Source: Eulemur rufifrons
Taxonomy: Eukaryota > Chordata > Mammalia > Primates > Lemuridae
Length of the DNA stretch: 64,000 nt
NCBI RefSeq assembly: GCF_041146395.1
Contig: NC_091001.1
Span: 101,516,965-101,580,964 of the forward strand
Direction of reading: 5' to 3'
Shown here: positions 54,763 through 64,000 of the stretch, one piece after another
Layout: each line of letters opens with the position of its first letter
How positions within the stretch are numbered: position 1 is the first letter of the stretch
The notes under the pieces: generated by a model
What the model saw: the letters and a program-made list of their open reading frames with translations, nothing else
What the model was told of the DNA's origin: nothing
Databases searched by the model: none
Position numbers and translations under genes: made by a program

Positions 54763-55769
54763 AGGAAGGCTGCTTTGGTTGAACCCCACCTTCTTGGTCT
54801 CCTCAACTACCCCATGAAACCTCCTTAGAATTCCAAGGGCTTGAAAAACCTCCCTCCTCACTGCATAATATCTAGGGATTTATGATTCTTTATGCTTCCA
54901 GGATTCCATGATTATTTTATATAAGGAATTTTTCTTGTTTAAAATGGATCATTAGCTATGTTTCTTTTCTGTTCATTCATTTTTGCTTTAATCTCTAAAC
55001 AATACAGAATTTCACAAATAGACTCAGAAATGTTTAGCCCAGAGTTTAGTTTATATCTGTCTAAACACAGATTTTGACCAGTTAGGATACAGAAATGATT
55101 TTTTTTTCACCATAGGAAGAATGTTTGAGATCTAGTAATATATCTTTTAGATACAAACTACTTGAAATCAGATTGTACGAGAATGAGGAAGCACAGCATT
55201 AAGTAACCAGCTCCACTAACTTTGATCAGCTTGTATTTAGCATGTTATAGAATTATGTGTTTCTTTCAACTCTGTCTGGCCATGGAGGATCTTTTGAAGT
55301 TCATGTGTAGGCAGTTAATCTTAACTGGATTCATTGATTTATAACAGGGAGGAAAATGCTCTCATGAATCCAAATAACTTAAACTTGAAAAACTTTAAGT
55401 TAAGTGATTTTGTCCATAAGCCACTAATAAAATTAAAGAGATGTCCAACAGAGAACAGATGCCTTGCAGGGCTCACTGCTTTGCAGGTGCAAAAACTTGA
55501 GCTAACCAGTTAATCAGCTTAGGCAACTCAACATGCTAGCTAACCTAAAAAAGAGGGATACATCCAGTAGATAATCACTTATTAATTAGCATGAAGAAAA
55601 GATGGCAGATTTGATTTGAAAAATGAGACTCATTTTCTGATCAGCTTCTCTGGTGTATTTATGACTCTTAGCAGACCAAATTATAGTCAATTTATTGAAG
55701 AGAGAGACATCACTGAGCATGTTCATTGCTGCCTTAGTTTTGGTGGTAGGAAGCTGAAGGCATTCCGGT
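54763..55769. other. 1 kb of unique AT-rich sequence, no gene
   Basis: No repeat or gene recognised. Confidence 0.4.
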
Positions 55770-56065
55770 TGTGCATTGCTTGAAGAATATGTGGATAAAA
55801 TGTGGTGAGTGTGTTCACCTTGGAATATTATTAGTAATCCGTTAGAAGCAACATGCTAGCTGCAACATGGCAACATGGATGCATTGGAAGGACATGGAAT
55901 TAAGTTTTAAAGAAAAAAATGAGATGTGGAACACAATACCATTTACATAAATTAAAAATACATCAGTACAAAACAATAAGAATCATATTTTGTCAGAGTA
56001 CATGCAAACACTTTAGAATGGTTGCCTATGGAGAGAATACAGATAGAATAGAAGCTGTGGAATGG
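55770..56065 (+). repeat. Old L1 (L1M-type) 3' end
   Basis: 'tgcaacatggcaacatggat', 'aatgagatgtggaacacaat', 'accatttacataaattaaaa' and 'gaatggttgcctatggagag' resemble the old L1 ORF2 end and 3' UTR in sense. Confidence 0.65.
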
Positions 56066-56179
56066 GAATAAAAGAGAATAAAGTCAGTGATAAAACGATT
56101 AGCTGTTGTATGGTGTAAAACAAGTGGGATATAACAGAGATGTACAAAGTAAAATGTTGAAATCAAGAAGATAATGATC

Positions 56180-57085
56180 ACATCTGTGAGAATGAGAGAC
56201 TTCTCAGAGGAGGAAATATCTGAGCTGGCATAGAACATTATGGAAAATTTAGAGAACTTAAATAATTCAGTGTAGCTATCATAGGAGATGAGGTGAATGC
56301 TGCAGTGGAGTACAGATCATGGATGGTCTGGTACCCCATGTGAGTAACTCATGTTTTATCCCACAAGCAATGGAACTCATGGAGGTTTTAAGCAAAGAAA
56401 AAATAAGAATGGATTAAGTAATATATAGACCACAGTAAAGAATGGATTTGAGGACACAGAACTAAGAGAGAGAAAACAGTTGGAATATTTAAAATACTCT
56501 GTATAAGAGAAGATGAGTGTCTGAATTAAGGACATAACAATGAGGATGGATGCTGGGAAAACATGTGGGAAGTACTGAGGGGATAAAATTGATAGGACTT
56601 TGTGACTGATTGGATATTGGGAAGGGAGAAAAGAACTTGTGGATAGCTCCCAGGTTTCTGGCTTGGATGCTGGATGAATAATAGTGCTATTACACAACAT
56701 AGGGAGCACAGGAGATGGTTTAGGTTTTGGAGGAGAAGACTTAGTTCAGTTTAGCTCATGTTGAGTTTGAAGCACTTGTGATGTCTAATTGGTAGTTAGG
56801 TCTTGTTCTTGTTATCAGGAGAGTGGTGTGAGATAGAGATATAAATTTAGGAACTGAGGCAATGGAAGAAGTGTTGTCCCTATTTCAAACACTCAGTGGA
56901 AATACATAGAAGGAAAAGAAAAAAGAATCAAGTACGCTGGAGAACACAAAGAAAAGGGTAGAGGAAAGAAGGAGCAAAGGAAGGTATTTAGGGTATAATG
57001 AAAGAATGAGAGCAAGGGAAGAAGAAATCTGCAAAATAGAAGGACAACTAGGAGAATGTATTGTCTTGGAAGTCTAGGGAATTGA
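56180..57085 (-). repeat. L2 LINE, long fragment with part of the ORF
   Basis: The plus strand is the complement of L2: 'aatggaactcatggaggttt', 'gactttgtgactgattggat', 'gatagctcccaggtttctgg', 'cttggatgctggatgaataa', 'cttagttcagtttagctcat' and 'gttgagtttgaagcacttgt'. The minus-strand 110-codon frame at 56377-56709 is this decayed L2 coding region (a degraded PETWELS stretch near its start). No intact reverse transcriptase. Confidence 0.8.
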
Positions 57086-57124
57086 GTGCTTGGTGAATGT
57101 GGAGGAAGGCTTTCTTCCAGTCTT

Positions 57125-57700
57125 CATATTTGACTGTTAGCAAGCCCCATCGACAATATCCCTGAAGCTCACCTCCCCACTGTTCTCCACTGCTATCTCC
57201 ATCTCCCAAGCCCATGCCACCATCAACTCTCTCCTGGGATAGCCTCTTACCTGTTCTTTTGCTTCTACTCTAATCTTAAATTTCAACCAGAGTACTCTAT
57301 TTAAAACATAAATTATCTCATGCCACTTCTCTGCTTATAAACTTTTAATCATTCCCCCTTACAAGAAGAAAAAAAAATCCATACTATATCATGGCCTTAC
57401 AAGAACCTGTTACATCTGCCTCCCATGAGAAGGTCTCTCCAACTGATCTCATGCCACTCGCTCTTTTGGCTTCCATTGTCCGCCATTCTGTTCCTGAGAT
57501 GCATCAGCTTCTCTGCCTGCTCTTTTCCTTCTCCAATGTTAGCACGGCTTGTCCGTTCTTATCTTTCATGACTCTACGAAGCTATCATATGCTCAGAGTA
57601 ATCTTCCCTGATAACTCTATCCCTCCATTTCTCTGTCTTCGTCACCCCATTCCTTCATATTTTATTTCCTTTATACAATTTATCATAATAAGAATAAGAT
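57125..57700 (+). repeat. L2 LINE, 3' region
   Basis: 'gggatagcctcttacctgtt', 'aaattatctcatgccacttc', 'ataaacttttaatcattccc', 'ccttacaagaacctgttaca' and 'gtaatcttccctgataactc' follow L2 in sense. It faces away from the L2 at 56180-57085, so the two are head to head. Confidence 0.75.
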
Positions 57701-57784
57701 AGTGCTTTTCTTGTGCCAAGAACTGTTATAAGTGCTATTTCATGTATTAACTCAATCATCTCAGTAAGACTATAGGTAGATCCC
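57701..57784 (-). repeat. MIR SINE, left part, interrupted
   Basis: 'cttgtgccaagaactgttat' and 'tgtattaactcaatcatctc' match reverse-complement MIR. The SINE appears to resume at about 58196. Confidence 0.7.
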
Positions 57785-58195
57785 TGTTTCAGTCTGGATT
57801 CTTACAGGTAAACGAAGCTAGTACAAGTAGTATGGGCAAAAGGAATTGACACAGGAGTTTCACATGGGAGGGTCTAGAGGGGTAAACATTCAAAGGCAGT
57901 GGCAGAAGCACTGGAGTGCAGAGAGCAAGCCACTGTTTGTGGGCATGTCTGGGAAAAGTCTTGACCACAAAGCAAGAACTTGTAGAGAGATCTGGGATCC
58001 TGTTGTGTCTGACCACCATGAGCCTGTGAAAATAATGGCCTTTGATTCACTTCTGTCTTCCAAATTCACATGAATTTCTCTCAGTGGGACATTCTAACAT
58101 GGAACCATTCAGGAAAGATGCTGCTGGGAAGCCCATTTCTCAGCTTTAAAAGGGACTAGTGGTGATAGTGTCAAGCTAACGTCAGCCAATCAACA
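57785..58195. mobile_element. Unidentified insert inside a MIR
   Basis: About 410 bases separate the two MIR parts and do not match a family I can name. It begins near TGTTTCAG and ends near CAATCAACA. A segment such as 'cacttctgtcttccaaattc' and a late 'gtcaagctaacgtcagcc' have an LTR-like feel. Its 75-codon frames are not recognisable. Confidence 0.45.
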
Positions 58196-58350
58196 ATAAT
58201 ATTATTATACCCATTATCAGCAGAAGAAACTCAGGGAAAAAATGATCTTGCAATTTTCACAAGATCGCATAGCTAGTAAGGAGAAGAGTGAGAATCATAT
58301 CCAGGCTTTCTGCCTGCTGTGGCTCATTCTAACCTCTGTGTCACATGCCC
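58196..58350 (-). repeat. MIR SINE, right part
   Basis: 'attatacccattatcagcag', 'aagaaactcagggaaaaaat' and 'cacaagatcgcatagctagt' continue reverse-complement MIR. Confidence 0.75.
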
Positions 58351-58359
58351 TCAGTGTGT

Positions 58360-58460
58360 ATGTTCCATGACAACAGGGACCTGTCTTATCCTCAACACCT
58401 GCCAAAGTACCTAATACATAGTAGGCACTCAGAAAAAGTCACTGAAATAAAATGAATGCA
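58360..58460 (+). repeat. L2 LINE tail
   Basis: 'tgacaacagggacctgtctt' and 'acatagtaggcactcagaaa' match the L2 3' end. Confidence 0.75.
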
Positions 58461-58882
58461 GGACTGAAAAGTTAGTAGTAATTGGTAATGATGAGGTTAT
58501 TAACCACTTAGCACAACCAATGCTAATGTAGCCACTGAGAAAAGACAAGATTAAAATGTGTTGAAGGGTGAATGGAGGTGAGAATTTCCAGACAAATGTA
58601 GGCTACTCCTTCAGGTAATGTGGGGGTAATAAGTGTTGATGTTTTCATTATATGGTTTCATTTTTACTAAACTCTGTGTTTATTATGACATGACACATGA
58701 CAATTACCTGAGACATATTCTCTCACTATGTAATTGATTATCTACTGTTCTACTCACCGTCTAGGACATTGAATAGATCTTATCACCGTTATCCTGAGAG
58801 AAGGTCCAGCCTCTTCACAGGAGAGAACCAGTTTCTCCACAACAAACATGTCACAATAACTTTCTCTTCTCCTCATTTTCTT
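58461..58882. other. Unique sequence, no gene seen
   Basis: Nothing recognised. Confidence 0.45.
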
Positions 58883-59450
58883 TCTTTTCTTTTTCTTAAA
58901 TTTTTTGTTGAGGCACAATATGCATACAGTATAGTTCATTTATCTTAAGCATTCACTTGGTGGAGATATAGGTATATATTACAGTTCACGATACAGAATG
59001 TTCAGCCCTTTGGGAGACTCCCTTGTGTCCATTCCAAATCCATACCTCTGTTCTATTTTGTCTTGCTTCCTTTGCTAAACCTGATATTTTTTAGATTAAT
59101 CCATGCATAGTTTGTTCATTATATTGCTGTCCCCTCTATGCAATCATATGAATATACTGCTCTTTCTTTTTCTAAACTATTGTTGGTGGATAATTATTTC
59201 TACATCTTTGGTTATTATAAATAATCTCCTATGAACATTCTAATATATGACTTTTGGTGGTAATACACACTTATTTCTCTTGTATAGAGAACTAGGAATG
59301 AAATTTCCGGGTCATAGGGTGTGCATATGTTTAGTTTAAGTACATATTTTGAAAAGTTTTCCAAAGTGATTGTATTAATTTAAACTCCTACCAACAATGA
59401 TGAGAGTTCCAGTTGCTCCACATTGTCAGCAATACTTGAAATTATTAGAA
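58883..59450 (-). repeat. Old L1 or HAL1 3' end in antisense
   Basis: 'ttgttgaggcacaatatgca', 'tttgggagactcccttgtgt', 'gattaatccatgcatagttt', 'ttataaataatctcctatga', 'ttccgggtcatagggtgtgc' and 'gagagttccagttgctccac' follow the L1/HAL1 3' region read backwards. Confidence 0.75.
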
Positions 59451-59454
59451 TTTT

Positions 59455-59585
59455 TTTTAGCTTTAAGGAATTCACAATTTATTTAGGGTTAACAAGAGGA
59501 TTAATACACCAAAATTATAGTTAAAATGCAAAGTGCTACATGATGAGTGTAGGAGGGGACAAGAATTCGGGAACTAGAGGTATTC
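59455..59585 (-). repeat. L2 LINE fragment
   Basis: 'taaggaattcacaatttatt' and 'aaaatgcaaagtgctacatg' resemble reverse L2. Confidence 0.5.
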
Positions 59586-59659
59586 CCAGACTTTGCCCCT
59601 TGTCCAGAGCTCCAAAGATGACTGTGCAATTGGTGGCCCAATTTCCCCCTTCTTGCCAT

Positions 59660-59885
59660 CTTTTCATGTTTAATGGGGATAAATTTACATACAATAAAGT
59701 ACATAGATCCCAAACAATCAGTTGGATGAGTTTTGGGAATTAGGTACATTTGTCCAACCACCATTCAAAACAAGTTACAGAACATATTCTTCACCATCTC
59801 ACACCGCTTCTCAATCAATCCCCTCCCTTAACACCTGCCAACAGAGGCAATCGCTGTTTGACTTCTGTTACTAGCCATTTACACT
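59660..59885 (-). repeat. Old L1 3' UTR piece in antisense
   Basis: 'taaatttacatacaataaag', 'tacatagatcccaaacaatc', 'ttggatgagttttgggaatt' and 'acatttgtccaaccaccatt' match the start of an old L1 3' UTR read backwards. It is a second copy, separate from 58883-59450. Confidence 0.7.
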
Positions 59886-60464
59886 TTTTCAAACCTCAGC
59901 AGGTGTCCCATAGGGAAAATTGGTTGTAAGTTTGGGGCTCGACTAGATTCCAATCCTTCAACATAGTTGGCCTGACTATGAAAACTCTGCTGGTTTCTTT
60001 CTCTTTTAGTAAAGTATACCTCCACCTTGGCTAGCACCCACAATTGGCAAATACTACTAAGGTAGAAAATGACCAGCATTTGTCAACTTGCCCTAGAAAG
60101 GACATTTTCTTCTCTGGAAATTTAGATGATTTTGCCATTTTTGTGTCTATAATTATCTGATGCCTCTAAAAATACTATTTTTAAATATTTTTCTATTTTT
60201 TCCATAATTATTGCAGCAGATATGTTGGGCTCGTACATCCTACTGTGTACTACTTGAAAGTAGAAGTCTATTTTCTTTCTAAAAACTGTTTTAAAAGGCT
60301 TTATCAACAAGTCTTATTGGACACCTGTTTTATTCTTAACATTGTGCTGTGGCAGTTAGAAAAAGAATCTAAGCTATGATCCTTAACCAAGGTAGCTAAC
60401 ATCCATTTGAGAAGAAAAACATACCCAAGTGAAGGTATGAGAGAGCATGATAGTTATGTCGAAT
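59886..60464. other. Unique sequence, no gene seen
   Basis: Nothing recognised. Confidence 0.45.
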
Positions 60465-60560
60465 GGGAAAGTATATAATTGTGGTTAAATCATTTTGCCT
60501 TCTAGGTCTCCATTTCCTCAGTTGCAAACAAGAGGTTTGATTTTGATGTGTGGTTCTCAA
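60465..60560 (+). repeat. MIR3-type SINE fragment
   Basis: 'ggtctccatttcctcagttg' and 'caaacaagaggtttgatttt' match MIR3. A MER5-like start ('gtggttctcaaaca') may follow at about 60550. Confidence 0.55.
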
Positions 60561-62599
60561 ACATTTATGTTAAACACACGGAGTCAGATGATGGGGCCAG
60601 CCAGCTGAGGAGCTGCCCAGGGTATCTGTCTAAGTGAGGTGTAAATACAGCAATGGAAATATAATAAGATGAAGACAAAATCTATCAGGAACCCCCCTTC
60701 CCCCCGGAAGAGTACCATATGTGATTTTAAAGTAAGCCATTTGGGATATTGGGTGAGATTCCCAAGGAGCATGCTTAAGGAACACCAGATGGAGGGTAAA
60801 CTCTTCTGAGGAGAGGGAAGCTGGTTTACCACAGAGCGTTTGTTCTGTTAAAACTGTAAGTTTGGGTTCCATCCAGCCCTCCCCTGGGACAACAGAGGAG
60901 AGGCTGAAGCTTACCGCTAGCAGCCCTATTTTTCTTTCCCCTCCTGTAGGATTCAGTATTTCTGCATAAATGCTGAGCACGTAGTTTAAAGAGCCTGGTT
61001 CTTTAGCAAATAACTCTTTTACATATGAAAATTTACGCAAAACCCCAGTACAAAAATGTAAAAGAAAAATCACCTGGTTAAACAAGACATAGGAACGTGG
61101 GGCTTTGTCTGCTCAGCTTCCCCTTAAACCTGATGAGAAAATTTTGTCAAATTCTAGACCTCAATGGAATATTGTTGGAACACTGCTGATTTGGATGATT
61201 TCCACTTTTTTTCTTAACCACTACATTCTGTGATTGTATGATAAGGTAGAGACATCTGGAGAATGAGATTGTAATACTTTATTTCTTAAATTCTAATATT
61301 TTATTCAATAGCAATGTTATTAATTATCTGATTTAATAAGATATATTTTGAGAAAAATGAAACATTTACACATTAAATATACAGTTTTCCTTTATATTTT
61401 CTTTCTTTGTATTTTTTTTAACTTATATTCTGAACGTTTTCCTGAATTTCTTTTAGCCCTTGTATTAAATAATGTTTGTACTTCGTGAACTCTTCTTTTA
61501 TGACTTTATTTCCTTGCACACTTTACTGCAGTAGCATATTAAAGATGGGGTGGTTGGAAAGCTCCACTCTAGGTTTAAGCAACAGGAGGTCCATTGCTGG
61601 TAGAGAATTTAAACACAATAATAAAGCCAACAGAAAGGAAGTCTGTTTTTTATGATCACCAAGGTCAGTGATAACCTCCCCTCCTACAAGAAAATCTTTT
61701 CTAAAATCTAAGTTCTAAACAATTGCTTTGGTTACTGTAGGGTTTTAATAATATATATGTACATTTCAAATAAGTGCAATTTTTACTGCTTATTCTTTAA
61801 CAAACATTGGATTCTACAGTGAGGCTAATTTGAGAATCTCCCAATTATGCAGTTGGCTCCAACACAAATGGACCAGCTACATATGTTTGTTTCAAGAGTA
61901 AGTTCATGAAGATTTGGAATCATTCAAGTTCACTTTTGGCAGCATTTGTATTGCTAATCCCTGTGGTGCTACATATTCTTGCATTGAAAACAATAGACTT
62001 CGGATAAACAATGACAGCACAATGATGGTAAAAATGAAGAAATAGAACTTGAGTTACTTCTGTTATTTCATTTTATGTGACAATTTTGAGTTTTGTGTTT
62101 AAATTTAAAACAACCATAAACAGAGAAAACTGTGAGCTGTAATATTTCTGTAGTAAGTTACAAATTTTAGTGTATACATGAAACATTTTATTAAATTGGA
62201 AAAATATTTTTAATGGAAATTTTTGTTTATGAATTAAATCTTTGTTTTAAACTATGGAACAAACCAAAGAAATAATGATTACTACTGAAAGTAATTTTGT
62301 CATAAAAAGGAAAAGGTATTAAAAGATAATCCATGTGGGTGTCAACTACACTGCATGCTGCTGCTTTTCATCATTTCTGTGGTTTGGGGGAAAGAAGGAA
62401 GAAACGCATGTGTTCAGTCCGCCATTTTGAATCAGAAGCATAGGCACCATGAGGAAATAGAGGATTCAAGAGGTTAAATAAGCTTTCTAAAGCCACTGGA
62501 ACTTGGCTCCCACTCTTATCACTTTTGTCCAAACTGGTCATTGCACTTCACATGAGTAGTCAGCCTGTGAGGGTATCCGTCCACTTCTAGCATTGCCAA
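60561..62599. other. 2 kb of mainly AT-rich unique sequence, no gene
   Basis: The minus-strand 151-codon frame at 60630-61085 is the longest here and has no recognisable domain. Very AT-rich at 61260-61500 and 62050-62290. No repeat named with confidence. Confidence 0.4.
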
Positions 62600-62830
62600 T
62601 CCCTCCAGCTTGAGCACAAGTCCTTTTCCTTGCTACGACTTTTCCTCAGGCTGCTTCAGCCCAGACTGCTCTCAGCTCCCACATACCTTATACTTCATCT
62701 AGCAACTTTCCATACTATCCCTGTGTTTTGCTTCTGCTTAGACTGTAATCTCTTGAAGGGTAGGGACCACCTTGTATGGATCACTATATACCTTTGCAGC
62801 ACAGAGCCTATTTTCTGTAGGTTTACTATA
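62600..62830 (+). repeat. L2 LINE, 3' end
   Basis: 'cttagactgtaatctcttga' and 'agggtagggaccaccttgta' are the L2 'gactgtaagctccttgagggcagggacc' block. The upstream C/T-rich part fits L2 too. Confidence 0.75.
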
Positions 62831-63646
62831 GGTTTCCAGAAGCAGTTGTGGATGGAGATGGTCATGATGACATTGCTAAGAAGGCATAGCCCTCAATGAG
62901 GACCTACTCTGAAGACAGATTTTTTATAAAATGGTCAATTCATTTGGAAACTGACTGAAAAGTGAATCTAAAATCTCAGTGCTTTTTACTTCTTAGTCAA
63001 AAGTGAAGCATGATTGCAAAGTCATGAGATTTCTTGATAGCTTAATTTACATAGTGGCTCCAAAGGAATTTCCAAAAGTGTGATTACAGACATGTTCTGT
63101 GCCATGGCAAGGCCATTTGCATTGCATATAACCTTCTTCATAAGGACTACTCTGAAAAATAACACTTATTAGATCTGCTGGTTTTACCTAAATGTCCTGA
63201 GGTGATACCATTTTCTTAAAACACGAAGTCACACTGAAGACATTGATTCAACCTGAAATGTTATCACAGACTGAAGGAAGACTTGATGTGATAAGAGAAT
63301 AATGGGTTAGGAGAAAGTTCTGAATTTGTGTTTCTCACAGCCAGAGCACCATGATCAGATACGTTCTGTTAAATCTTGCTCAATTTCAATTCCAGAGAGA
63401 AATAGATAAGGGTAGGGGAGCTGTGGCTGAGAGAGTATTAGCTCATATCATTAAGATCTGCTTTTATTTTTAATACAAAAAGTTTAACAGATTGAGGAAG
63501 TGGTGAAAGAAGAGATAGCTATATAACTATGGTGTCAAACAAGATCTTTCATTTGGAAAGATAAAGCTGTGTTTGGAAAGAATCAAAGTTTACCAAGTCA
63601 TCATGAGATGAAGAGGATAAACTGAGGCTTGTTTAATAAACACATA
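62831..63646. other. Unique sequence, no gene seen
   Basis: Nothing recognised. Confidence 0.45.
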
Positions 63647-63841
63647 CAGGGGTGGGAGACCTGCAACCTCAAGGCCATGTGTGGCCCTCCACATCCCCAA
63701 GTGTGTCCCCTTGACTGAATCCAAAATTCACAGAACACATCCATTTATTAAAAGGATTTGTTTTGTAAAAATTGGATTCAGTCAAAAGGCCACCCTCAAG
63801 GATCCAGAAGACCACATGCGGCCCCAAGGCTGCAGGTTCCC
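63647..63841. mobile_element. Palindromic hAT-like MITE
   Basis: The left arm opens CAGGGGTGGGAGACCTGCA. The right arm ends 'ggctgcaggttccc', its complement. Inside, 'ccttgactgaatccaaaatt' faces 'ttggattcagtcaaaaggcc', around a centre near 63744 ('ttattaaaaggatttg'). The CAGGGGTGG end is typical of hAT-Charlie MITEs. The right-hand terminal bases have diverged and I could not confirm an 8-bp target duplication. It makes look-alike false frames on both strands (63669-63854 and 63681-63911). Confidence 0.8.
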
Positions 63842-64000
63842 AGTGTGTATACAACAGAGGGAAGTGAATACACTTCTGGAACTCATTAGCCTAAGAGGTG
63901 GTAGTGGCTAAAATACAAGTAGATTTCAAAGAGCTTTCAATCCACTCATGGAGGATAGGTATAGCATGGATTTTTAAGGGAGGTAAGGGTGATTGGACTC
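63842..64000. other. Unique sequence to the window end
   Basis: Nothing recognised. Confidence 0.45.

Noticed and set aside
56377..56709. 110-codon minus-strand frame as a gene
   Set aside because: It is the decayed coding region of an L2 fragment.
60630..61085. 151-codon minus-strand open frame
   Set aside because: No recognisable domain, and old repeat fragments nearby. Length is within what chance gives in 64 kb.
63681..63911. Similar small proteins on both strands
   Set aside because: A by-product of the palindromic MITE; both frames read the two arms of one inverted repeat.

Overview
The window looks like non-coding nuclear DNA of a placental mammal. I find no gene I would defend. No open frame is long, recognisable or flanked by splice signals I trust, and I see no tRNA, rRNA, snRNA or CRISPR array. 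What I recognise is a dense set of old interspersed repeats: MIR and MIR3 SINEs, L2 LINEs, 3' ends of old L1 (L1M-type), ERVL/MaLR solo LTRs (MLT1, MLT2), MER5-type hAT elements, one palindromic hAT-like MITE and a broken mariner transposase. MLT1, MLT2 and MER5 point to a eutherian. I saw no Alu, rodent B1/B2, carnivore, ruminant or horse SINE and no young L1, so the species stays open. It could be a primate stretch that happens to lack Alu. All repeat names come from memory of consensus sequences; no search was run, and boundaries are good to about 10-30 bases.

Layout. 1-10 kb: MIR/L2 fragments, an MLT2 LTR (890-1357), an A-rich tract (4.5-5.1 kb) and a well-preserved old L1 3' end (6.9-7.5 kb). 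10-16 kb: mostly unique sequence, GC-richer from 14.2 to 16.1 kb. 16.8-18.4 kb: an L2, then the mariner relic. 19-29 kb: L2, MIR and MER5 fragments around a 1.1 kb antisense L1 ORF2 piece (23.3-24.4 kb). 29.9-30.4 kb: an MLT1 inside a MIR3. 31-36 kb: largely unique. 36.3-37.75 kb: L2, L1 and a MIR split by an MLT1. 39-42 kb: unique. 45-47.3 kb: a younger L1 inside an older L1, then another MLT1 inside a MIR. 48-55 kb: scattered fragments and microsatellites. 55.8-59.9 kb: L1, two long L2s facing each other, a MIR split by an unidentified insert, and further L1 pieces. 60-64 kb: AT-rich unique sequence, an L2 and the palindromic MITE.

Nothing here forms a working gene system. The points most worth a second look are the mariner relic, the repeated finding of LTRs inside MIR elements, the unidentified insert at 57.8-58.2 kb, the palindromic MITE, and several unique stretches that could be conserved regulatory DNA but need alignment to tell.
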